Shown here piece after piece: positions 8,413 through 16,478 of a stretch of DNA of 64,000 nucleotides (positions are counted from its first letter, which is position 1; every line of letters starts with the position of its first letter). The notes under the pieces are model-generated. The model did no database searches, had not been told where the DNA came from, and worked only from the letters and a program-made list of their open reading frames with translations. Both the position numbers and the translations under genes were made by a program. Source of the stretch: Mannheimia cairinae (GTDB taxonomy: Bacteria; Pseudomonadota; Gammaproteobacteria; Enterobacterales; Pasteurellaceae); contig NZ_JAQSJE010000009.1 of the NCBI RefSeq assembly GCF_028649535.1, positions 248,001 to 312,000 of the forward strand, given 5' to 3'.

Positions 8413-9246
8413 ATGAAATTAGATGATTTAAGACGCAGTAAAAATGTGGAAGATAGAAGAGCAAAATCAGGACCTTCTGTTGGTAGAGGGAAAGGGGGGA
8501 TTTTAACCTTTATCATTGTACTTGTAGGGGCATACTATGGTGTTGATTTAAGCGGGTTAATGAGTGGCGGTGGCGATAGTTATCAGCATAACACCTCATC
8601 ACTAAATAGCCAAGAAGAAGCAAAATTAGAAGATCTTTCCTCAAAAGTACTTGCCAGTACAGAAGATATTTGGGGAGCTTATTTTAAGCAAAATGGAATG
8701 AGCTATAAGCACCCAACATTAGTATTGTACAGAAACATCACACCAACAGCTTGTGGGACAGGGCAATCTGCAATGGGGCCTTTCTACTGCCCAGTTGATC
8801 AGAAGGTTTATCTCGATTTATCGTTTTATGATGATATGCGTAAACAATTAAAAGCCTCTGGTGAATTTGCTTTTTCTTATGTTATTGCACACGAAGTTGG
8901 TCATCACGTCCAAAATCTACTTGGTATTACCGCTAAAACGCAAAGTGCTCAAATGAGAGCTGGTACAAAAATTGCAGCTAATCAAATTTCAGTTAATGTT
9001 GAATTACAGGCGGATTGCTTTGCAGGTGTTTGGGGCCATCAATTCGCTAAAGAAGGTAGATTAACAAATAATGATATTGAAGATGCATTTAATGCGGCAC
9101 AAGCAGTAGGTGATGACAGATTACAACAACAAAGCCAAGGTTATGTTGTGCCAGATAGCTTTACGCACGGTTCATCAGCAGAGCGTTTAGCGTGGTTTAA
9201 AAAAGGATTAACATCAGGTAACCCTGCCGTGTGTGATACTTTTTAA
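8413..9246 (+). CDS. ypfJ: YpfJ-family membrane-anchored neutral zinc metallopeptidase
   Basis: A 277-residue single-pass membrane protein. Residues about 29-47 form one hydrophobic anchor (GGILTFIIVLVGAYYGVDLS), with the rest predicted periplasmic. The zinc protease motif HEVGHHVQ lies near residue 160, with a downstream glutamate in ELQADCFAG acting as the likely third ligand. The N-terminal NVEDRR and YYGVDLSGLMSG segments match E. coli YpfJ. I start at the ATG at 8413 because GGTGGAG sits 8-14 bases before it; a GTG at 8401 overlaps that ribosome site. Its physiological substrate is unknown. E. coli ypfJ neighbours tmcA, but here tmcA lies 52 kb away. Confidence 0.88.
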   Translation: MKLDDLRRSKNVEDRRAKSGPSVGRGKGGILTFIIVLVGAYYGVDLSGLMSGGGDSYQHNTSSLNSQEEAKLEDLSSKVLASTEDIWGAYFKQNGMSYKHPTLVLYRNITPTACGTGQSAMGPFYCPVDQKVYLDLSFYDDMRKQLKASGEFAFSYVIAHEVGHHVQNLLGITAKTQSAQMRAGTKIAANQISVNVELQADCFAGVWGHQFAKEGRLTNNDIEDAFNAAQAVGDDRLQQQSQGYVVPDSFTHGSSAERLAWFKKGLTSGNPAVCDTF

Positions 9247-9268
9247 TCAAAAAAATAATACTGTATCA

Positions 9269-9290
9269 TTGTACTATTAAAATAGTGCAA
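9269..9290. promoter_or_regulatory. Candidate TrpR operator upstream of aroG
   Basis: The 22-bp inverted repeat has one mismatch between its 10-bp arms, and its core GTACTATTAAAATAGTGC closely follows the E. coli TrpR operator core GTACTAGTTAACTAGTAC. It ends 6 bp before the -35 hexamer of the putative aroG promoter, where bound repressor would block RNA polymerase. Confidence 0.6.
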
Positions 9291-9296
9291 TTTTAA

Positions 9297-9325
9297 TTGA
9301 CAAGTAAATCAGTTTGATTTAACTT
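9297..9325 (+). promoter_or_regulatory. Putative aroG promoter
   Basis: TTGACA (9297-9302), 17-bp spacer, TAACTT (9320-9325). This is 38 bp ahead of the aroG ATG and next to the TrpR-like repeat. Confidence 0.6.
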
Positions 9326-9362
9326 ATTTCTACTTATTCCTTATTTCAGAGAATGAAAGCAA

Positions 9363-10445
9363 ATGTCTTATAATAAAAACGATGATGTTCGAATCACAAA
9401 TATTGAAGAGCTATTACCCCCAATAGCCTTGCTTGAACGCTTCCCTGCGAGTGAAGTTGCAGTGGAAACGGTGGAAGCAGCACGAAAAGCTATTCATAAG
9501 ATCTTACACGGGGCAGATGATCGCTTATTAGTTGTTATTGGTCCTTGCTCTATTCACGACCCTAAAGCTGCGATTGAATATGCACATAAAATTAAAGCAA
9601 TGCGAGCTAATCCTAAAATCAACCAAAATTTAGAAGTGGTAATGCGAGTATATTTTGAAAAGCCTCGTACTACAGTTGGTTGGAAAGGGTTAATCAATGA
9701 CCCATATCTCAATGAAACCTATGCTTTAAATGATGGATTACGAATTGCTCGTAAAGTGTTATCGGATATTAATGATTTAACCGTGCCGACTGCGGGTGAA
9801 TTTTTAGATATGATTACCCCACAATATGTGGCTGATTTTATGAGCTGGGGAGCGATTGGGGCAAGAACGACAGAATCGCAAGTCCATCGTGAGCTTGCAT
9901 CAGGATTATCTTGTGCAGTAGGATTTAAAAATGGCACAAATGGCGGAGTAAAAATTGCTTTAGATGCCATTTCTTCGGCTAAATCACCTCATCACTTTTT
10001 ATCAGTAACCAAATTTGGACATTCAGCGATTGTTTCGACCCAAGGAAACCCAGATTGCCATATTATTTTACGTGGCGGAGATAAAGGCACGAATTATGAT
10101 GCTAAATCTGTCGAAGAAGCTTGTGCGGCGATTGAGAAAACGGGTGAGCGTCCACACGTAATGATTGATTTTAGTCACGCTAATAGCCAAAAACAATTCA
10201 AACGTCAAATGGATGTTTGTGAAACAGTTTGCAAGCAAATTGCAGATGGTTCAAACTTAATTTCTGGGGTAATGATTGAAAGCCATTTAGTTGAAGGCCG
10301 ACAAGACTTAGTTGATGGAAAAGGATTAGAAGCGTTAGTTTATGGGCAAAGTGTTACTGATGCTTGTATTGGTTGGGAAGATAGCGAAAAAGCATTATTT
10401 GCTTTAGCGGAAGCGGTAGAACAGCGTCGCCAACATCACCCATAA
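9363..10445 (+). CDS. aroG: 3-deoxy-7-phosphoheptulonate synthase (DAHP synthase, class I)
   Basis: First step of the shikimate pathway: phosphoenolpyruvate plus erythrose 4-phosphate gives DAHP. The 360-residue protein has the class I signatures VVIGPCSIHDP (about residues 58-68), MRVYFEKPRTTVGWKGLINDP, and the metal-binding FSHAN near residue 270. Overall similarity is to the AroG type, which in E. coli is feedback-inhibited by phenylalanine. The upstream TrpR-like operator suggests transcriptional control by tryptophan, which in E. coli is a property of the aroH isozyme. If this is the only isozyme, that would make sense. The effector specificity cannot be fixed by eye. Confidence 0.92.
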   Translation: MSYNKNDDVRITNIEELLPPIALLERFPASEVAVETVEAARKAIHKILHGADDRLLVVIGPCSIHDPKAAIEYAHKIKAMRANPKINQNLEVVMRVYFEKPRTTVGWKGLINDPYLNETYALNDGLRIARKVLSDINDLTVPTAGEFLDMITPQYVADFMSWGAIGARTTESQVHRELASGLSCAVGFKNGTNGGVKIALDAISSAKSPHHFLSVTKFGHSAIVSTQGNPDCHIILRGGDKGTNYDAKSVEEACAAIEKTGERPHVMIDFSHANSQKQFKRQMDVCETVCKQIADGSNLISGVMIESHLVEGRQDLVDGKGLEALVYGQSVTDACIGWEDSEKALFALAEAVEQRRQHHP

Positions 10446-10471
10446 ATTAATAGATAATATATTTTATAAAT

Positions 10472-10498
10472 GGCGTACGTTTAAAACGTATGCCTTTT
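10472..10498 (+). terminator. aroG terminator
   Basis: GGCGTACGTTT (10472-10482) pairs with AAACGTATGCC (10484-10494), allowing one G-T pair, and TTTT follows. The perfect pairing leaves almost no loop, so the top pairs must open. Confidence 0.65.
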
Positions 10499-10519
10499 GT
10501 TATTTTTAGATAGATAATT

Positions 10520-11212
10520 ATGACTTATACAATTCTTGCTTTAGATACGGCAACAGAGGCTTGTTCTGTTGCGTTACAACATCACGATAATGTAACTACA
10601 TTAAATGAAATTAGTCCACGAAGCCATACTCAACGCATTTTACCTATGATTGATGAATTGCTAACTAGAGCCAATATTACAATCAATCAAGTCGATTTTT
10701 TAGTTTTTGGCAGAGGGCCAGGGAGTTTTACTGGTGTTAGGGTTGGTGTGAGTGTTGCTCAAGGGCTGGCAATGGGAGCTAATTTACCAGTTGTGGCAAT
10801 TTCTAACCTAAAAGCAATGGCGGAAGAAGCATTCCAAAAGTTAGGGGCAAAAAAAGTTATTGCCTTAATTGATGCCAGAATGAATGAAGTCTATTTCGCT
10901 CAGTTTGAAAGAGAAGAAAATGAGTGGAAAGAAGTTGTTGCTGAGCAAGTCTGTTCACCAGAAAAAGCGATTAGCCAATTTCAATTAGAACAAGATACTG
11001 TTGTTGTCGGTACTGGCTGGTCTGCATATTCGCAATTTTCTGAGCAAAATCTACCGCTTATTATAACAGATATTCATTTATCTTCAAGTCAATATATGAT
11101 CGGAATCGCAAAAAGAGAAATTCAAAAAGGCAATACACTCTCTGCTTTAGATATTGAACCTGTGTATTTACGCAACGAAGTCACTTGGGAAAAACTACCG
11201 AATAAACGTTAA
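10520..11212 (+). CDS. tsaB: tRNA threonylcarbamoyladenosine biosynthesis protein TsaB
   Basis: ASKHA-fold partner of TsaD and TsaE in making the universal t6A37 tRNA modification. The N-terminus TILALDTATEACSVAL and the GRGPGSFTGVRVGVS segment (about residues 68-82) are diagnostic for TsaB/YeaZ. The 230-residue length fits. Unlike TsaD it lacks metal-binding histidines and acts as a scaffold. The ATG has only a weak upstream purine stretch (TAGATAGATAATT). It stands alone between the aroG terminator and the rplY leader. Confidence 0.93.
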   Translation: MTYTILALDTATEACSVALQHHDNVTTLNEISPRSHTQRILPMIDELLTRANITINQVDFLVFGRGPGSFTGVRVGVSVAQGLAMGANLPVVAISNLKAMAEEAFQKLGAKKVIALIDARMNEVYFAQFEREENEWKEVVAEQVCSPEKAISQFQLEQDTVVVGTGWSAYSQFSEQNLPLIITDIHLSSSQYMIGIAKREIQKGNTLSALDIEPVYLRNEVTWEKLPNKR

Positions 11213-11309
11213 ATTAATTAAGAAATGGTAATGTAAAAGAATCTTACTAAGAGTATTACATCTCTATTTTTGCTTTTCATTTAATAATAATTCAAGTAGA
11301 ATACGCACT

Positions 11310-11372
11310 CGGCATTTCTTAACAGATATGCCGATGTTTTTTCGGAAACAGCTGGGTCGCCTGCTGTTTTTT
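11310..11372 (+). promoter_or_regulatory. Hairpin-rich leader of rplY
   Basis: Two successive hairpins precede rplY. CGGCAT/ATGCCG (11310-11333) is followed by ATGTTTTTT. AAACAGC-T-GG / CC-T-GCTGTTT (11346-11369) is followed by T residues, 46 bp before the start codon. Either resembles an intrinsic terminator. The first may end tsaB transcription. The second, with an internal mismatch, could be a regulatory leader for the 5S-rRNA-binding protein L25. Autoregulated L25 leaders are known in gammaproteobacteria, but I cannot match a consensus here. Confidence 0.5.
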
Positions 11373-11417
11373 ATATTAACGGGGAAATCCCCAATTTTAC
11401 TTTAAGAGAATCAAACA

Positions 11418-11705
11418 ATGTCATTCAAATTTGAAGCTGAAGTTCGTTTAGCGCAAGGTAAGGGTGCGAGCCGCCGCCTGCGTCACAATGGTCAAGTTCC
11501 TGCAATCATCTACGGTGGCAGTGCAGAGCCTGTATCAATCGTATTAAACCACGATGATGTAAACAACGCACAAGTACACGATGCGTTCTACAACGAAGTT
11601 TTAACTATCGTTGTTGGTGGTAAAGAAGAGCAAGTTAAAGTACAAGCAATTCAACGTCACCCAACTAAACCAAAATTAGTACACTTAGACTTTAAACGTG
11701 TTTAA
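11418..11705 (+). CDS. rplY: 50S ribosomal protein L25
   Basis: A 95-residue 5S-rRNA-binding ribosomal protein of the short (non-CTC) form. The N-terminal [20 protein letters not shown] and the VPAIIYGG motif are characteristic, and the rest is one L25 domain. TTTAAGAGAATC supplies the ribosome site. It sits in the central protuberance of the 50S subunit, binding loop E of 5S rRNA. Codon use is strongly biased, as expected for a highly expressed gene. It is transcribed alone between the hairpin leader and a strong terminator. Confidence 0.96.
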   Translation: MSFKFEAEVRLAQGKGASRRLRHNGQVPAIIYGGSAEPVSIVLNHDDVNNAQVHDAFYNEVLTIVVGGKEEQVKVQAIQRHPTKPKLVHLDFKRV

Positions 11706-11737
11706 TCCTTTATTAGTAAGGGTTTGACGCTGTTTTT

Positions 11738-11811
11738 TGTTCCGAAATTTTTACGGTTTTATAGTTTTTTAGGCTAATAAAATCAATTATTTATAAAATA
11801 GTTTCGGAACA
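11738..11811. repeat. Long-range inverted repeat downstream of rplY
   Basis: TGTTCCGAAA (11738-11747) and TTTCGGAACA (11802-11811) are perfect complements separated by 54 AT-rich bases. No coding sequence lies within. They would form a large stem in the rplY 3'UTR just before the terminator. The role is unknown. Confidence 0.55.
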
Positions 11812-11825
11812 GATTTTAAGTGATT

Positions 11826-11864
11826 AAATGGCTCTTTTGTCTTTGGCAAAAGAGCCATTTTTTT
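11826..11864 (+). terminator. rplY terminator
   Basis: A 14-bp perfect stem, AAATGGCTCTTTTG / CAAAAGAGCCATTT, with a 7-base loop followed by TTTT. Confidence 0.9.
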
Positions 11865-11987
11865 ATGGTTTGATGTCGCCATATTCAAGTTTTCGATATT
11901 CTTAACATTAAGGCATAGCGATAAATTTATTTTTTTATGAAACTTCAATCTATTTTTTCTGCCTAAATAAGATTATGAGGAGAAACT

Positions 11988-14126
11988 ATGTGGAAGAAAA
12001 CATTATTAGCATTGGTGTTAGCAAGTAATTATGCTAGTGCAACAACATTAGAGAGCAGTAAAAATTATACTGAAGCAGAACTAAAACAATTAAAAAATGA
12101 TTGGTTAAATATTTATCAAAAAGAGTTGCAATACGCAGAACAGTTACAGATAAAGCAACGCCAGAATTTTCAACAGGTAATGAATTTAATTGATATTGTA
12201 CTTAGTCAGAAAAGTTTACCTTTTCAGACAGAACAAGTTATTCAACGTTTATTATCAACTTTATCAGGGTACCCACTAGAAATGGAGGCTGATTGGGCAT
12301 TGCTCAATGCTAAAAACTCTCTTAAACAGCTAAAAGAGAGTGATATACAGATGTTTCTAGCAAAATATCCCAATTCGTTATACAAAAGCCGCTTACAGCA
12401 ATCTGGTTTTGAACGGTTATACCAAGAGCAAAAATTTGCAGAATTAATAGCATATGCCAAAGAAATAAAGCCAAGTTCAGTTGCAGATAAATGCAGACTT
12501 TTCTCTGCACAATATGAGGTGCTTGCGAGCCAAGCTCAAATTAATCCTGAGGCTAGCCAAGCAGAGGGTGTAAAAGATGATAATCCTGAGTTGGCAACTT
12601 TAGTTAAAGAGTTTGATGATTTTTGGCTAACAACACCTAAACTAACATCTGATTGTGCTAATTTAGAAAATTATTGGCGAGATCAAGGGTTAAAGACAGA
12701 TGAAAAAGTTCGCTTGAAAGCGGTTGAATTAGTGAAACAAAATGCAAATGCAGAAATTACTAATTTAGCAATAAATGTTACGGATGAAACGCTAAAAAAT
12801 TGGTTAAATTCCATTTCAGCTATTGCCAATTCAGCGAAAGAACTGCAAAGTTTTGTCGAAAATCAACCGCTTGAATCTCCATTTTATGCAGAAAATAAAG
12901 CAATTATTTTACAGTTGTTTCCAAAATACATTCGTACATTATCAGAAAATTTAGAAAGCCCAACGTTTGCTCCGTACCAATTATGGGCAGAAAAATATCA
13001 ACTGAGTGCTGATGAAATTAGAACGTGGAAAATTACGTTTATTAATCGATTGTTTGATAATAAAGAACCGACATTCCAACTATGGCGTGATGAGCAAATT
13101 AAAGAATTACAAGCAGATAATTTAACAGAACGTCGTTTACGAATGGCCATTTGGCAAAAATCTGACTTAAATGAGTGGCTAACGTTACTTTCAACGGAAG
13201 GCAAGGCGAAAGCTGAATGGCGTTACTGGGCAGCGAAGGCTAATAAAAATCAGGAGCAGAGAAAAGCAGTTTGGGAAGCTTTATCTGAAGAACGAGGGTT
13301 CTACCCAATGCTAGCGTCTCAACAATTAGGTAAGGTTTATCAATTACCAGCGATCGCATATTCAACATTAACTCAAGAACAATATAGTAGTTATAAAACT
13401 CAATTCGATAGAATTCGTGAGTTACGCCAATTAGAGCGTTTTAATCAAGCTAAAACGGTATGGATAGCATTTTTAAAAGAGTTATCTCACACAGAAAAAT
13501 TAGCCGTTATTGCATATGCAAAAGATCAAGATTGGTTTGATTTAGCCGTTGAGGGAACTATTCAAGCAAAAGCATTTGATTATATAGATTTACGTTTACC
13601 AAATGCTTATTCCGATTGGTTTGACCTTAATTTAAAAGATAAAGCCATTAGCAAAACATTTGCTCAAGCTATCGCACGTCAAGAAAGTGCTTGGAATGCA
13701 CAAGCAAAATCTCACGCTAATGCGATGGGGTTAATGCAGATGTTACCTACAACAGCGGCAAAAACGGCTAAAGATAATAATCTACCGTTTAGAAACGAGA
13801 GTGATTTATTTAGGCCATTTAATAATATTATGTTAGGTACAACACATTTAGCAGAACTAAATGAAAAATATCCTAATAATCGAATCTTAATTGCTTCAGC
13901 CTATAACGCTGGTGCAGGAAGAGTCGAACGCTGGCTTGCTCGTAGTCAAGGAACGCTAGAAATGGATGAGTTTATTGCCTCTATTCCATTTTATGAAACT
14001 CGAGGCTATGTTCAAAATGTGCTAGCTTATGATTATTACTATCATACGCTTTATGCTAATGAACATCAAAAGCAAACAAAAGAGTTAAAAATGTTCTATA
14101 AAGAGGAATTAACGCAAAAATATTAA
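11988..14126 (+). CDS. slt: Soluble lytic murein transglycosylase Slt
   Basis: Periplasmic exo-lytic transglycosylase that cleaves the MurNAc-GlcNAc bond with formation of 1,6-anhydroMurNAc. A Sec signal peptide (MWKKTLLALVLASNYASA) is followed by the long alpha-superhelical U and L domains (about residues 20-555). The C-terminal catalytic SLT domain (about 560-700) has the catalytic glutamate in ARQESAWNAQAKSHANAMG, the GLMQMLPTTA motif and the AYNAGAGRV motif. The 712-residue length is close to that of Slt70 plus signal peptide. GAGGAGA precedes the ATG. It ends 8 bp before the promoter of the initiator tRNA. Confidence 0.93.
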   Translation: MWKKTLLALVLASNYASATTLESSKNYTEAELKQLKNDWLNIYQKELQYAEQLQIKQRQNFQQVMNLIDIVLSQKSLPFQTEQVIQRLLSTLSGYPLEMEADWALLNAKNSLKQLKESDIQMFLAKYPNSLYKSRLQQSGFERLYQEQKFAELIAYAKEIKPSSVADKCRLFSAQYEVLASQAQINPEASQAEGVKDDNPELATLVKEFDDFWLTTPKLTSDCANLENYWRDQGLKTDEKVRLKAVELVKQNANAEITNLAINVTDETLKNWLNSISAIANSAKELQSFVENQPLESPFYAENKAIILQLFPKYIRTLSENLESPTFAPYQLWAEKYQLSADEIRTWKITFINRLFDNKEPTFQLWRDEQIKELQADNLTERRLRMAIWQKSDLNEWLTLLSTEGKAKAEWRYWAAKANKNQEQRKAVWEALSEERGFYPMLASQQLGKVYQLPAIAYSTLTQEQYSSYKTQFDRIRELRQLERFNQAKTVWIAFLKELSHTEKLAVIAYAKDQDWFDLAVEGTIQAKAFDYIDLRLPNAYSDWFDLNLKDKAISKTFAQAIARQESAWNAQAKSHANAMGLMQMLPTTAAKTAKDNNLPFRNESDLFRPFNNIMLGTTHLAELNEKYPNNRILIASAYNAGAGRVERWLARSQGTLEMDEFIASIPFYETRGYVQNVLAYDYYYHTLYANEHQKQTKELKMFYKEELTQKY

Positions 14127-14133
14127 AAAATGC

Positions 14134-14161
14134 TTGCATTCTTTATTAAAAAGCATATAAT
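14134..14161 (+). promoter_or_regulatory. Promoter of the initiator tRNA / translation operon
   Basis: TTGCAT (14134-14139), 16-bp spacer, consensus TATAAT (14156-14161). The predicted start, near 14168, is a few bases before the mature tRNA. Confidence 0.75.
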
Positions 14162-14174
14162 AACCTCCATCAGA

Positions 14175-14251
<77 letters not shown>

Positions 14252-14382
14252 GTTTTAAGCTCACAGCTTTGGTTAAAGTTGTGAGTTTTGTTTTATATGA
14301 TGTATTCAATTTTTATTTGCATAAAATTTGAAAAAATAGACCGCTTGTTTTGTCGGTTTAACATCAGAAAAACAAATCGCTT

Positions 14383-14415
14383 AAAGCCCCACGGTTTACC
14401 GTCTGGGGCTTTTTT
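14383..14415 (+). terminator. Terminator/attenuator between tRNA-fMet and rimP
   Basis: AAAGCCCCA-CGG / CCG-TC-TGGGGCTTT with a TTTA loop and TTTTT after it. Lying inside the metY-rimP operon, it would uncouple tRNA from mRNA synthesis; partial read-through or a downstream promoter is needed for rimP-nusA-infB. In E. coli this leader is a site of NusA autocontrol. Confidence 0.8.
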
Positions 14416-14487
14416 GCGGAAATTGGTACAGGTTTAACGTATCAAAAGCTGGTATATCCGGCTTTTTTTATATTTGGAGATTTTAAC

Positions 14488-14949
14488 TTGGCAACATTAG
14501 AACAAAAATTAGAAGAGCTAGTACTTGATTCTATTGAGGCATTAGGCTTTGAATTAGTTGGTATTGAATGCCAACGAGCGGGGCGTTTTTTAACGGTTCG
14601 TTTATATATTGATAAAGAAGGTGGTGTCACTATTGATGATTGCAGCGATGTTAGCCGTCAGGTAAGTGCAATTTTTGATGTTGAAGACCCAATTACTGAT
14701 AAATATAACTTAGAAGTTTCTTCACCGGGTTTAGATAGACCACTATTTACAACCGCACACTATCAACGTTTTATTGATCGAGAAGTTGTTATTCATCTAC
14801 GTATTCCGATGTTCGATCGCCGTAAGTGGCAAGGTAAGATTAAAGCAGTAGATGGCGATTTAATTACCTTAGTTGTAGAGAATGAAGAACGCCAATTCGC
14901 ATTTGGTAATATTCAAAAAGCAAATTTAGTCCCAGTTTTCGATTTTTAA
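14488..14949 (+). CDS. rimP: Ribosome maturation factor RimP
   Basis: Assembly factor for the 30S subunit. The 153-residue protein shows the family hallmarks [35 protein letters not shown] and [15 protein letters not shown]. The start is TTG at 14488, with GGAGA 8 bases upstream. No ATG start fits the family N-terminus. It is the first protein gene of the operon, 15 bp before nusA. Confidence 0.95.
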   Translation: MATLEQKLEELVLDSIEALGFELVGIECQRAGRFLTVRLYIDKEGGVTIDDCSDVSRQVSAIFDVEDPITDKYNLEVSSPGLDRPLFTTAHYQRFIDREVVIHLRIPMFDRRKWQGKIKAVDGDLITLVVENEERQFAFGNIQKANLVPVFDF

Positions 14950-14964
14950 TAAGGCAAACTTATA

Positions 14965-16461
14965 ATGAGTAAAGAGATTTTATTAGCTGCAGAAGCAGTA
15001 TCAAACGAAAAGCAACTTCCAAAAGAAGCTATTTTTGAGGCATTAGAAACCGCATTAGCGATTGCAACCAAAAAAAGCCGTGATTTAGATATTGATGTAC
15101 GTGTTGTAGTTGATCGTAAAACCGGTGATTTTAAAACATTCCGCCGCTGGTTAGTGGTTGAAAATGTAAACAATATGACTCGTGAAATCAGCTTAGAAGC
15201 TGCACAATTTGAAGATCAAAATGTGCAATTAGGCGATTTTGTTGAAGATGAAGTTGAATCGATTGAATTTGGTCGTGTCGCAATTCAGACTTTTGGACAA
15301 GTGGTTAAAACCAAAATTCGTGAAGCGGAAAAAACAAAAATTATTGATGAGTTCCGTTCTGATTTAGGCAAAATTATTATTGCAACCGTTAAAAAAGTAA
15401 CACGTGATAATATTTTCTTAGAGCTTCAAGGTAAAACAGAAGATATTAAAGGCGAAGCAATTATTGTACGTGAAGATATGTTACCACGTGAAAATTTCCG
15501 CCCTGGTGACCGTGTACGTGGTGTATTGTACGATATTAAGCCTGAATCAAAAGGACCACAATTATTTGTTACCCGTGCAAAACCAGTAATGCTTGAAGAG
15601 CTATTTAGGTTAGAAGTGCCAGAAATTGGTGAAGAAGTTATTGAAATTAAAGGTTCTGCTCGTGACCCTGGTTCTCGTGCAAAAATTGCAGTAAAAACAC
15701 ACGATAAACGTATTGACCCTGTTGGTGCTTGTGTTGGTATGCGAGGTGCTCGTGTGCAAGCAATTAGTAGTGAATTAGGTGGCGAGCGTGTAGATATCGT
15801 TCTATGGGATGATAATCCAGCACAATTTGTGATTAACGCAATGGCTCCTGCAGATGTTAATTCTATTGTAATTAATGATGAAGCTCACTCAATGGATATT
15901 GCTGTTGAAGGGAAGAATTTAGCACAAGCTATTGGTCGTAACGGTCAAAATGTTCGTTTAGCAACGCAATTAACAGGTTGGGCTTTAAATGTGATGACTG
16001 TTGAAGAGCTAACAAAGAAAAATGAAGAAGAAGATGGTAAAGTCATTGATTTACTGACTTCAGCTTTAGAGATTGATGATGAGTTTGCTCAAGTATTAAT
16101 TGAGGAAGGCTTTACTTCATTAGAAGCGGTTGCTTATGTTCCTGTTGAAGCATTAACAGCGATTGATGGTTTAGAAGATGAAGATTTAGTTGAAGAACTA
16201 CAAAGCCGTGCTAAAAATGCAATCACTAAGAAAGCATTAGAAGAAGAGCAAGCCTTAGAAGCTGCTCATATTGAAGACAAACTATTAGCACTTGAAGGTA
16301 TGGAACGCCATATCGCATTTAGATTAGCTGAAAAACAAATTACTACTCTTGAAGATTTAGCTGAGCAAGGGGTTGATGATTTAGCCGATATTGAAGAATT
16401 ATCTGAAGAGAAAGCAGGTGAATTAATTATGGCCGCACGTCAAATTTGTTGGTTCAGCTAA
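14965..16461 (+). CDS. nusA: Transcription termination/antitermination protein NusA
   Basis: A 498-residue RNA-polymerase-associated factor that modulates pausing, termination and antitermination. Order of domains: N-terminal polymerase-binding domain (1-130), S1 domain (about 135-200), two KH domains (about 205-345, with [15 protein letters not shown] and [11 protein letters not shown]), and two acidic C-terminal repeats (about 360-490). Full length relative to E. coli (495). The gene lies between rimP and infB with short gaps, and NusA is known to autoregulate this operon. Confidence 0.97.
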   Translation: MSKEILLAAEAVSNEKQLPKEAIFEALETALAIATKKSRDLDIDVRVVVDRKTGDFKTFRRWLVVENVNNMTREISLEAAQFEDQNVQLGDFVEDEVESIEFGRVAIQTFGQVVKTKIREAEKTKIIDEFRSDLGKIIIATVKKVTRDNIFLELQGKTEDIKGEAIIVREDMLPRENFRPGDRVRGVLYDIKPESKGPQLFVTRAKPVMLEELFRLEVPEIGEEVIEIKGSARDPGSRAKIAVKTHDKRIDPVGACVGMRGARVQAISSELGGERVDIVLWDDNPAQFVINAMAPADVNSIVINDEAHSMDIAVEGKNLAQAIGRNGQNVRLATQLTGWALNVMTVEELTKKNEEEDGKVIDLLTSALEIDDEFAQVLIEEGFTSLEAVAYVPVEALTAIDGLEDEDLVEELQSRAKNAITKKALEEEQALEAAHIEDKLLALEGMERHIAFRLAEKQITTLEDLAEQGVDDLADIEELSEEKAGELIMAARQICWFS

Positions 16462-16478
16462 GTTAGAGGGGATAAAAA

